DNA from: an uncultured Allobaculum sp. | GTDB lineage: Bacteria > Bacillota_I > Bacilli_A > Erysipelotrichales > Erysipelotrichaceae | Assembly: GCA_910579655.1 (NCBI GenBank) | Contig: CAJTVE010000001.1 | Coordinates: 1-64,000 of the forward strand | Reading direction: 5' to 3' | DNA length: 64,000 bases | Part shown: piece after piece, positions 33,859 to 41,977 of the stretch | How positions within the stretch are numbered: position 1 is the first letter of the stretch | How the letters are laid out: every line of letters begins with the position of its first letter | Program-made: the position numbers and the translations under genes | Notes under the pieces: generated by a model | Told to the model about the DNA's origin: nothing | What the model saw: the letters and a program-made list of their open reading frames with translations, nothing else | The model's database searches: none

Positions 33859-34797
33859 ATGAGTACTTCAAATCAATCTTTAGCCACTGTTCTGGTCTGC
33901 GGCCGGGGTGCGGTGGGGATGACCATGGGCGATCTGTTCGCCAAAACGCTTCCTCAAGGACAGTTCGCATTTCTTTGTGATCCTGCAAGAGCCAGACGGT
34001 ATGCTTCAAAACCGGTTCAGGTCAATGGGACAGTTACGCAATATCCAATCCTTGCCAGTGATTCTTCCAAGCCATTTGTGGCGGATCTGATTCTTTTTGC
34101 GTGCAAGGCTTATTCTCTGGATGAAGCCATGGAACAGGCCAGACCCTTCATGAATGAGCAGACAATTTTAATGAGCGCTATCAATGGAATCAGCAGTGAA
34201 GAAAAGCTGATGAAGACTTTCCCCAACAATCCAGTGATTCATACCATCGCTCAGAATATGGACTCTCGCTATGACCCGCACGAGCAGACGCTGCAGTTTT
34301 CCACGCGCGGGGAACTGGTTTTCGGGGTGATTGCGCCTGAACTGGAAGAAAAAGCAGATCAGGTGCAGGAACTGTTTGATCGCTGCTATCTGCCCTATAC
34401 CCGCTCCCAAACGATTTTGCTGGACCAGTACAGCAAGCTGATGTTCAACTGCGGCATCAATCAGGTCTGTGCGGCGTACCAGGCCACTTATGGGCAGGTT
34501 GCTGCTGATCCGAAACTGAATCAGATCTTCAGGGAGGCGATGGAAGAAGCCCGCCGGGTTCTGGCTGGCCTGGGTACTGATCCTGGCAAAGAGAGGATGG
34601 AAAACTGGGCGGCCAGACTTTCCACTCTCGATCCAGACTCGATGCCAAGCATGGCCCAGGATGTGATGTATCATCGCCCGGTGGAACTCGAACTGTTTTC
34701 AGGCACCATTGTCCCGAAAGCAAGAGAGTTCAACATTCCGGTTCCAGTGCTGGAAGATCTGATGATCCGCATTGAAAAGAGAGTGGCCAGTTTTTAA
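33859..34797 (+). CDS. Ketopantoate reductase family protein (PanE/ApbA)
   Basis: A 312-residue NAD(P)-dependent reductase. N-terminal Rossmann motif VLVCGRGAVGMTMG; mid-protein QYSKLMFNCGINQVCA holds the catalytic lysine and asparagine of PanE. Ketopantoate reduction feeds pantothenate and CoA; coaX and coaBC lie 10 kb away, but no panB or panC is seen, so another 2-oxo acid substrate is possible. AGGAG is 11 nt before the ATG. Ends with a strong terminator. Confidence 0.82.
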   Translation: MSTSNQSLATVLVCGRGAVGMTMGDLFAKTLPQGQFAFLCDPARARRYASKPVQVNGTVTQYPILASDSSKPFVADLILFACKAYSLDEAMEQARPFMNEQTILMSAINGISSEEKLMKTFPNNPVIHTIAQNMDSRYDPHEQTLQFSTRGELVFGVIAPELEEKADQVQELFDRCYLPYTRSQTILLDQYSKLMFNCGINQVCAAYQATYGQVAADPKLNQIFREAMEEARRVLAGLGTDPGKERMENWAARLSTLDPDSMPSMAQDVMYHRPVELELFSGTIVPKAREFNIPVPVLEDLMIRIEKRVASF

Positions 34798-34860
34798 ACG
34801 CTGCGCCCGCCGGATTTCTTTTGGCCTGAATTTTTGTCTTCGAGAAATTCGATTTTTGTA

Positions 34861-34899
34861 AAAACTCCGAACTGTCCAAAAAGACAGTCTCGGAGTTTT
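34861..34899 (+). terminator. panE-like gene terminator
   Basis: AAAACTCCGA with TCGGAGTTTT and an inner CTGTC/GACAG stem, T run at the end. Confidence 0.85.
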
Positions 34900-35077
34900 G
34901 TGCGTTTCTTACTTCTGCCTTTTTGGCATCAAGATGTTCAGTCCATTCACAATCAAAAAGCGAATCGCCCGGCTGGCGGAGATTTTAGAAGAGGAGCCAG
35001 TCGAAATCATAAAAATGCAAAAAAAAGTGAAAATCAATGATGGGCAATTTGCCTGATTTGGCCCACAATGGAAATAG

Positions 35078-35089
35078 AGAGGTACCTCT
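35078..35089 (+). promoter_or_regulatory. Palindrome containing the SD, touching the start codon
   Basis: AGAGGTACCTCT, a perfect 12-base palindrome, ends at the base before the ATG at 35090 and contains the GAGAGG SD. It could be an operator or an SD-hiding hairpin. Confidence 0.5.
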
Positions 35090-35446
35090 ATGGACGCAAA
35101 GAAGAAAAAAGCATTGGAATCCGATTTGAAGGTTTTGCATGATATGCAGATGCGGCCGAATTTTGCGGAATTAGCCAGACACTACGGCATGGATTATCGA
35201 ACCATTAAAAAGTACTACGACAATGGGGGAAAAGTCCCGCAGCGTAAAAAGAGAATCCAGTTCAGCCGGTGGGATCCCTATGAAGCAGAGATTACCCACA
35301 AGTACCAGGTGGAAGGAGCAACCATCCGTGCGATTCATGATGAGTATCGAAAGACCTTACCGCCCGACCAGCTGCCAGGCACGTATGCCAGCCTGAAGGC
35401 CTTCATCAACAAGAAAGGCCTGAAAAAAGGCAAAACCAATTCATAA
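35090..35446 (+). CDS. Orphan IS21-type (IstA N-terminal) HTH protein
   Basis: A 118-residue basic protein. Residues 15-50 (FAELARHYGMDYRTIKKYYDNGG) form a helix-turn-helix like that at the start of IS21 IstA transposases, and the following FSRWDPYEAEI and PGTYASLKAFINKKGL match the second IstA N-terminal unit. The DDE catalytic domain and IstB are absent, and no remnant of them is seen downstream. It is either the relic of an IS21 element or a domesticated DNA-binding protein. Start and SD are well formed, and a large hairpin follows, so it is probably expressed. It lies 530 bases upstream of the pilus operon in the same direction. Confidence 0.7.
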   Translation: MDAKKKKALESDLKVLHDMQMRPNFAELARHYGMDYRTIKKYYDNGGKVPQRKKRIQFSRWDPYEAEITHKYQVEGATIRAIHDEYRKTLPPDQLPGTYASLKAFINKKGLKKGKTNS

Positions 35447-35976
35447 TCAAGAATCTGTCTTCTCATGGCCATCAGGCAGATTCAGCTTTACCGGCCCAAA
35501 GCGCAAAGCAATCCGAGGCGAAGGCTTTTCTTTTTGGCAAAAAAGAAAAGCCGCTTGAGGAAGACTTTGCGCTTTTTGTCTGTGATGAAAGGATCAAAAC
35601 TTTGTCCAAAACCATTCCTGATTTGTTCACACAAAGGAGTCTGGCCGAATTTTTTCTTTGATCATGCATTTGAAACGTGCAGTCTCTTTCGGGGCTGTTT
35701 TTCTTTGCCTTGGCGGCTGCCGTGCAGCAACATCCAGACTTTAAGAAGAAGAGGCTTGCAAGTCAGGTGCGAGTCAATCATAAACCTGAAGAAAAAGTGA
35801 ACGAAAATTAGATGAAATAGGGAATTTACGATTCTTTATCGAAATTAACACATAAAAAATCCGGATTGAAAGGGTTTACGATTGATCGGATGTCGGAGTA
35901 GAGTGCAGGTGGGTTTTGAAGAACCCGACAATTGTCCAAACAGATCTCGCGAGTAAACGAGTAGAAAGGAAATTCT
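35447..35976. other. Leader and control region of the pilus operon
   Basis: About 530 bases without a gene. It holds the nested hairpin 35498-35577, the nonamer TTTACGATT at 35825 and again at 35875 (50 bases apart), and a small hairpin near 35908-35930 (GGTGGGTT with AACCCGAC). No good -35/-10 pair was found. Confidence 0.5.
35498..35577 (+). terminator. Large nested hairpin after the HTH gene
   Basis: Outer stem AAAGCGCAAAG with CTTTGCGCTTT; inner stem GGCTTTTCTTTTT with AAAAAGAAAAGCC; then TTTTTG. Two stacked perfect stems spanning 80 bases, much larger than the other terminators here. Confidence 0.7.
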
Positions 35977-38900
35977 ATGCTTCAAGCGTTTATCCAACTT
36001 ACTCTGAGCGCTGCCCTTTCTCTTGGCAGTCTGCTTGGGGGTGTCTGGCAGATGGCCAACAGCGACCCGCCCACGCTTTCGATTGAAGTCAGGGGAGCTG
36101 GTCAGGCGGATATCGAGCAGGACGAGCACCACTGGAGCTGCAAAAACCAGAAGCTGCTCATCCCATTGTCTGATCAAAGCTCCGTCACGCTGAGCGCCAA
36201 AGCCGATGAAGAGGAACAGATTGAACAGTTCCAAATCGATGGGCGGCAAATCCAGGAAGCGATCGGCCAGAACAGTTTCAGGCTGACCGAGACGATCAGC
36301 GCCAATACCCCGATTTACATCCGATTTTCTCAGTCTGGCCAGAATCAGGAGGAATCAGAGCAATCCAAAGTTGAAGTCAACAGGCGCTCTGAGTCAGAAA
36401 ATGACTCCTCTGTTTTCCATAGGGAGTCTTCAGAGACTCGTTCGGATTTTGGGGATTTCTCTGATTCAGAGTCTTCTTCGACAGGAGTTCTGGACTGGCT
36501 GGAAAAGGTCGCCGGCCAGCTTTCCGCCGGTCTTGGATTCAACAGGAATCCGGCAAATGGACTCGATGGACAAGAGCTGAGCGGCGAACAATCTTCCAGC
36601 GTTTCTGTTTTGGAAGAAAGCGAATCCAGGGCTTCTTTGCAAAAACAGAATCCGGCTTCTGACTTTTCTGAGCCGATCAGTTTGCCGCAGGAAACGACTG
36701 AAGAGAAAGCAGCGGAAAACGAAACAACTGAAAAGGAAACAACTGAAAAGGAAACCATCGAAAACGGGAAAGACAGCCAGCAGACTTCGAGCACCCTTTC
36801 GTCTTCTCTGGACGCCAGTGACGTTCAGGAGATCCATTGGGCAAAGCTGGAGCAGCTGGACGTGGAACTGTTTTATCACGAATGGCATCTGGATTATTTG
36901 ACGGTTTATTCCAACTACCGGCAGGGAAATGAAAGGGAATACCGAAATTTCCGAAAAGCCTTCGCCCACAAGTGTGAAGTCGAAAACTGGCTGGATGATG
37001 CTGGATTTCTGCCGGCCGAATTCTTCGAACAGATAGAAACTGTTCCTGGCTATTTGCAGGTCTTCAATTCAGCCGATGTGAAAGCTTCGGCCCCGCAAGT
37101 CCGCATGAAAGCGCAGGCCAGAGCCATGGCGCCAAATACAGGTGGTGTGGATGGTTCGGTCACGATTACCGATGCCCGACTCTATTCACAAGTTCCGGCC
37201 TTTGGCGGCTACACCATGAGCAACCATCTGTGGACGTTAGACAATGGCTGCAAGGCGTTTTGTGCCAATGCGCCACTTTCCGAACCGGCTGCCGGTGAAA
37301 AGTCAATCTCTGTTGAACCATGCACCAAGTCCGATGTGCGAAAAGCCCTGTATTACGGCTATGGCGGCCCGGGAAATATCTTTGGCGGGTATTCGGTCAG
37401 CCAGCAGATTGTCTTTACCAACGAGATGGTCTCTCACGCTTATGCGAACACCTCCATTTCCGAGACGGTCTTTAACAACGCCATCTGGAATGGGGGCATG
37501 AAAGCGCGTTGGAATGAAGTCCAAAGCCAGCCAGACCCACCTGCCCGCTATAAGGTTTACATCGCCCATTTTGCGGGAACTGGAAGAAACTATCAGGGCG
37601 ATATGGTCGTCCGGCAGCCGCTGGCTTTTGGTTTTTTAGGAGAAGAAGACAAAGGGGCTTTCCAGCTGATCAAATCGGTCGATCCATCAACGGGCGGCCT
37701 GGCTAATGCGGCGCCGACAAACTATTCACTGACGGGTGCTGTTTACGAATATGGGGAAGGGTCCAAATCCAGCCCTGGCAAATCTCTTGGCACTCTGACC
37801 ATAGGGTCTGATGGCTGCTCGCAGGTTGTCGAACTTAAACCGGGAACGTATTGGGTGAAAGAAAAGCAGGCCCCCAAAGGCTATGCGCTTGATCCCAATT
37901 ATTACGAGGTGATTGTCACGGCAGGTTCTTCTACAGCGGCGCCAAACCGGATTGTCGTCCGGGATAAGGCGCAGGGCTGTAAGGCGGAGCTGCTGGTGGT
38001 AAAAACGGACCAACGAACTCATCAGCCGTTAGCTGGCGCGGTGTTTGAGGTGAAGTTTTATAACCTGGATCCCTCTAAGGCCAATGCCGCTGAAGTAGCC
38101 AAAGCAAAACCGGTTGTCAGCGCAACCTACCGCACGGATGAGCAGGGCAAAATTTCGGTTCCAGGCCAGATTCTTCCGATTGGCGTCTTGACGATTCAGG
38201 AAATTGAAGCGCCCACAGGCTACCGAATGGATGATACGCTGCACATTATCGCTCTGGATCCCAAAGGAAGCACAAATGAAATCTTCATGACGCTCAATCC
38301 GGTTCAGGTTTCCAATGCGCCGATTGCCAGTCTGGTCCTTCACAAAAAATCCATGGGATCCCGCACACCTTTAAGCGGAGCCCAGTTTACCCTTCAAAGT
38401 CCATCCGGAAAACGAACCACGATTACAGTAGGCGAGCAGGGTCACAAGATCATTCTCGATGAAAATGGAATCTGGACGCTCAAGGAAAGCCGAGCGCCGG
38501 CGGGCTATACGGCCTATACGCGTTCCATCAGCATCCAGGTCAATGGCTCCACGGTTCGCTGCACACAAACGGATGACCAGGTTGAATTTGACGAAAATAC
38601 CCTCGAGATGACGGTATTGAACGATACAGGGGGGTATACCCTCCAGATTCATAAGGTCGATGACCAGAATCAGCCGCTGGCTGGGGCGGTTTTTGGACTG
38701 TTCGAAGATCTTAAGTGTTCTCAAAAGATCGACGAAGGAACAACGGATGAGCAGGGCAGACTCGATTTTGGACCGCTCAAAGCAGGGAAAACTTACTATC
38801 TGAGCGAAATCAGTCCGCCAGCTGGCTATCTGCCAATGCTCACCACCACGGGAAGGAATATGGTCTGCATGATCAAAGCCTTCGAATGGGACGGAAACTA

Positions 38901-39168
38901 CTCATTTACAACACCGGATACGGTGACCGATGAGCAGGAACCTGAATCAATGGGGACGCAGACCTACGTCTTCTGGAAAACGGGCAGTCTTCCTTCACCG
39001 GTTTTACATGCAAAATTTGCCAACAAGAAAAAGGTTACCCTCCCTAAAACTGGCTCCTGGCAACGACTTGCTGCGATGGTCTTGGGAAGTCTGATCATTG
39101 CCGGCGGCTTGCTTTCTGGCATCCAAAAGAAACATTCAAAGGATTCATCACCAAAAAGAAATACCTGA
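35977..39168 (+). CDS. LPXTG-anchored pilus tip adhesin with thioester domain and SpaA/CnaB repeats
   Basis: A 1063-residue surface protein. Residues 1-28 are hydrophobic but have no basic residue, an odd signal peptide. About 120-280 is a Ser/Glu/Thr-rich stalk with ETTEKETTEKE repeats. The region 400-520 looks like a thioester domain: C429 in AFCANAP and Q476/Q477 in VSQQIVF are candidate partners for the internal Cys-Gln bond used for covalent host attachment. Four SpaA/CnaB-type beta domains follow (about 550-650, 665-780, 785-880, 885-975), each ending in an E-box such as VKEKQAPKGY, IQEIEAPTGY, LKESRAPAGY and LSEISPPAGY. Sorting signal LPKTG at 1022-1026, then a hydrophobic segment and basic tail. 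AAAGGA SD 5-6 nt from the ATG. First gene of the pilus operon. Confidence 0.87.
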   Translation: MLQAFIQLTLSAALSLGSLLGGVWQMANSDPPTLSIEVRGAGQADIEQDEHHWSCKNQKLLIPLSDQSSVTLSAKADEEEQIEQFQIDGRQIQEAIGQNSFRLTETISANTPIYIRFSQSGQNQEESEQSKVEVNRRSESENDSSVFHRESSETRSDFGDFSDSESSSTGVLDWLEKVAGQLSAGLGFNRNPANGLDGQELSGEQSSSVSVLEESESRASLQKQNPASDFSEPISLPQETTEEKAAENETTEKETTEKETIENGKDSQQTSSTLSSSLDASDVQEIHWAKLEQLDVELFYHEWHLDYLTVYSNYRQGNEREYRNFRKAFAHKCEVENWLDDAGFLPAEFFEQIETVPGYLQVFNSADVKASAPQVRMKAQARAMAPNTGGVDGSVTITDARLYSQVPAFGGYTMSNHLWTLDNGCKAFCANAPLSEPAAGEKSISVEPCTKSDVRKALYYGYGGPGNIFGGYSVSQQIVFTNEMVSHAYANTSISETVFNNAIWNGGMKARWNEVQSQPDPPARYKVYIAHFAGTGRNYQGDMVVRQPLAFGFLGEEDKGAFQLIKSVDPSTGGLANAAPTNYSLTGAVYEYGEGSKSSPGKSLGTLTIGSDGCSQVVELKPGTYWVKEKQAPKGYALDPNYYEVIVTAGSSTAAPNRIVVRDKAQGCKAELLVVKTDQRTHQPLAGAVFEVKFYNLDPSKANAAEVAKAKPVVSATYRTDEQGKISVPGQILPIGVLTIQEIEAPTGYRMDDTLHIIALDPKGSTNEIFMTLNPVQVSNAPIASLVLHKKSMGSRTPLSGAQFTLQSPSGKRTTITVGEQGHKIILDENGIWTLKESRAPAGYTAYTRSISIQVNGSTVRCTQTDDQVEFDENTLEMTVLNDTGGYTLQIHKVDDQNQPLAGAVFGLFEDLKCSQKIDEGTTDEQGRLDFGPLKAGKTYYLSEISPPAGYLPMLTTTGRNMVCMIKAFEWDGNYSFTTPDTVTDEQEPESMGTQTYVFWKTGSLPSPVLHAKFANKKKVTLPKTGSWQRLAAMVLGSLIIAGGLLSGIQKKHSKDSSPKRNT

Positions 39169-39241
39169 AAGCTGCCAGACAGCTTTCAAAGCCCAAAATA
39201 CGAAGAAACACAAAGAGAAATCAAGAAAAGGAAATATGGTT

Positions 39242-41083
39242 ATGAAAAGAAATCTTATCCGTCCGCACTATGCACTGGCCTGTCTGGCCGCTTCACTGGT
39301 TGTGCCGCTGACCACGATTCAAAGCGTTCAGGCAAACCCTTCACCAGTTCTCCTGAATGAGCAGCCGGCCGACACGACTTGTACAATCACCCTCAATCCT
39401 GCATCCTCTGGTTCCCTGAAAGGAAGAAAGTTCAATGTCTATTCGATCTTTGATGTCACTACAGGTACAGGGGGAGCCATTAACTATACGTTTACGGATA
39501 ATGCTACCACCCAGCTTGCAATCCAAAAGGCTATATATAAATCTCGATATTCATCAGTAGAAGATGACACAAAAATTGCCGAGGAAGCCGGAAAAATTAC
39601 AATAGCTGAGGCTCTGAAGTATATCAGCGATCTTCAGGAAGGTGAAAAGGCAGGAGATACAACCTCTCAGTCCGGCTCATTTCGAGGATTCAGTGAAATT
39701 CTGCGCAAAGAATTTGTCAGTGCAGGCATTACTCCTGTCAAAGAGTACACCGGTCAGGGAGGAGAATCAGAGCAGATTACCGGCCTGAATAAGGGATATT
39801 ACCTGATTGATGAAGTGACCGGCCCTTCTGATGCGGCAGAGAGGAGTTATGGAAAATCACTCTGCATGGTGCTGACGGTAGATGGAGACGAAACGATCGA
39901 TGTCAAAGGTGTTTATCCAACTGTGGAAAAGAAGATCCAGGAAGACGACGACAAGGTCGGCTGGAATGATATTGGTGATTTTGAAATCGGCCAGACGGTT
40001 CCTTATCGCTATCTGACAACCATCCCCAACATCAGCGGTTATAAGACCTACAAGCTGATTTTCCATGACAAGATGGATCCGGCACTCGCTTTCCAGCCTG
40101 ACAGTATTTCCATCAAACTCACTGGCCAGGCCGATGCCGGACAAACAAAGGACTACACTCTCACATCAGATGACTATAAAGTCTATACAGATCCGGAAGA
40201 TCTTACCGGTGAGGACAGCTTTAAAATCCAGATTGAAGATATCAAAGGGATTATCGACCGTAAAATTTATGGGGCCGCAGAAGGCAGTGTACAGGATTAT
40301 CCCTATGGGCAGAAGGTCGAAATCATTTACAATGCCAAGCTGACAACGGCCGCTGCTGCCGATCCGGGCAAGCCAGGTTTTGAAAACCATGTTTGTCTGG
40401 AGTATTCCAACAACCCGGACAGTGATGGTGAAGGCGATACTGGAACGACGCCATGGGATACGGTTGTTGCCTTTACATTTCAAGTGGATGCGGTGAAGTA
40501 TGGTGAACCGGAAACATCAGATCCTACGCTGAGCAAAAAACTTGCCAATGCGAAATTCCAGCTTTTCCGCGATGAAGACTGTACTGACCAGATTCAGCTG
40601 CAGAAAATGGAAGGCCAAAACGCCTATGTCGTTCAGGCTGATCAGGATAGTGGTGGTGTTGACATTGTTACGGATGGCACCGGAAAAATTCAGATCATCG
40701 GTCTGGACCACGGAACCTACTATCTTAATGAAACACAGGCGCCGGATGGCTACCATGCGCCACTGACTCCGCTGACGCTGACCATTACGGCAACTTATCC
40801 AGAAAACCGTAATGAATACGAGGCCGGCCAGGGAGATACGGAAGCGGTGCTCAAAGAGCTTGCGGCAACGGTCAGCTACATCGAAAGCTATGATGGCCAG
40901 AGTCACGAGGCAAAGCCGGAGGTGGAAGTCGACTTAGATGAGGGGGCTGTGCAATTTCCGGTGATCAACCGCACCGGTAAAGAGCTGCCATTAACGGGAT
41001 CGAATACGGCCTGGATCTCACTGGCGACAGGAAGTGTGCTGGTCCTTGGCGGGATCGGCCTGCAAAAGAAGAAAAAGAACTAA
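39242..41083 (+). CDS. Major pilin backbone subunit with D2-type isopeptide domain, LPLTG anchor
   Basis: A 613-residue sortase-assembled pilin. Basic N-region and signal peptide end near QSVQA. The stretch around VYPTVEKKIQ holds the lysines expected in the pilin motif, followed by the D2-type fimbrial isopeptide domain (VGWNDIGDFEIGQTVPYRYL ...). A C-terminal CnaB-like domain has the E-box YYLNETQAPDGY. LPLTG at 582-586, then membrane helix and KKKKN. AAAAGG precedes two near ATGs, 39236 and 39242; 39242 has the better spacing. Earlier in-frame codons back to 39098 overlap the tip-adhesin gene and are rejected. Pilins of this type are polymerised by the class C sortase encoded next. Confidence 0.9.
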   Translation: MKRNLIRPHYALACLAASLVVPLTTIQSVQANPSPVLLNEQPADTTCTITLNPASSGSLKGRKFNVYSIFDVTTGTGGAINYTFTDNATTQLAIQKAIYKSRYSSVEDDTKIAEEAGKITIAEALKYISDLQEGEKAGDTTSQSGSFRGFSEILRKEFVSAGITPVKEYTGQGGESEQITGLNKGYYLIDEVTGPSDAAERSYGKSLCMVLTVDGDETIDVKGVYPTVEKKIQEDDDKVGWNDIGDFEIGQTVPYRYLTTIPNISGYKTYKLIFHDKMDPALAFQPDSISIKLTGQADAGQTKDYTLTSDDYKVYTDPEDLTGEDSFKIQIEDIKGIIDRKIYGAAEGSVQDYPYGQKVEIIYNAKLTTAAAADPGKPGFENHVCLEYSNNPDSDGEGDTGTTPWDTVVAFTFQVDAVKYGEPETSDPTLSKKLANAKFQLFRDEDCTDQIQLQKMEGQNAYVVQADQDSGGVDIVTDGTGKIQIIGLDHGTYYLNETQAPDGYHAPLTPLTLTITATYPENRNEYEAGQGDTEAVLKELAATVSYIESYDGQSHEAKPEVEVDLDEGAVQFPVINRTGKELPLTGSNTAWISLATGSVLVLGGIGLQKKKKN

Positions 41084-41095
41084 AGGAACCGGAGC

Positions 41096-41977
41096 ATGAC
41101 AGGAATCAAACGGACCATCCAGACGATCATGCTGGCTGGAGGACTGGGGCTGTGCCTGGCGCCGACGATCTGGTCTCGCTTTTCCAGCCACGTGGCCGCT
41201 GACCAGATCCAAAGCTATCACGAACAGACAAAACAGATTGACCAGTCTCAGCTCGATGCTTTATGGAATCAGGCCGAGCGCTGGAATGAACTGCTTGCCG
41301 GCCATTTGCCAGAAAACCAGGCCGGCATCCTGGAGCTTGCCAATACGGGTGAGCAGGCCTTTGAACAGGCAATCAATGATGAAGTTTTGCCCTATGATCA
41401 GCAGCTTTGCGTTCTGGATCATGGAGTGATGGGAATCCTTCATATTCCCCGGATTGATGTTACGCTGCCGATTTACCATGGCGTTGAAGAGGAGGCCCTT
41501 TCCAAAGGGGCGGGGCATCTGCCTTCCTCTTCTTTGCCGATTGGCTCTTCGAACAGTCGGTGTGTGCTTTCCGCCCATCGTGGTCTGATGTCCAGTGAAC
41601 TCTTTACCCGGCTTGATGAGATGGAAAAGGGAGATCTGTTCCAGATCGAAAATCCCCGTCAGACGATGGCCTATGAAGTGGAGAGCATTGAAGTCATTCT
41701 GCCCGAAGAAGTCGAAAAACTGGCGATTGTCGAAGGCCAGGACCTTGTGACTTTGATGACCTGTACGCCATATGGGATCAATGACCACCGGCTGCTTGTA
41801 ACCGGGCATCGGGTGGAGTGGAATGAGCAGGTCGAACAAAAGATCAGTGAACCCGTTTCAACCAGGCCTTCTTTGCGCGAGCAAATCTTCCGGACATGGC
41901 CCTGGATGATGGCGGTTCTGGTTGCTTTGGTCTTGTTTATTTCCTGGCGATCCTCAAGAAGAAAGGAACTGAAATGA
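41096..41977 (+). CDS. Class C (pilin-polymerising) sortase
   Basis: Membrane transpeptidase of 293 residues. N-terminal transmembrane helix (about 7-25) and a second helix at the C-terminus (about 265-285) as in pilin-specific sortases. Catalytic H161 in LSAHRGL, C223 in TLMTCTPYG and R232 in NDHRLLVTGHR are all present. The N-terminal extracellular region, where class C enzymes carry an active-site lid with Asp-Pro-Trp/Phe, shows no clear DPx motif, so the lid may be altered. Located between backbone and minor pilin genes; its stop overlaps the next ATG (ATGA). Confidence 0.94.
   Translation: MTGIKRTIQTIMLAGGLGLCLAPTIWSRFSSHVAADQIQSYHEQTKQIDQSQLDALWNQAERWNELLAGHLPENQAGILELANTGEQAFEQAINDEVLPYDQQLCVLDHGVMGILHIPRIDVTLPIYHGVEEEALSKGAGHLPSSSLPIGSSNSRCVLSAHRGLMSSELFTRLDEMEKGDLFQIENPRQTMAYEVESIEVILPEEVEKLAIVEGQDLVTLMTCTPYGINDHRLLVTGHRVEWNEQVEQKISEPVSTRPSLREQIFRTWPWMMAVLVALVLFISWRSSRRKELK

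Noticed and set aside
39098..39241. Longer N-terminus for the backbone pilin
   Set aside because: These codons overlap the end of the tip adhesin and would put 48 extra residues before a normal signal peptide; the SD supports 39236/39242.
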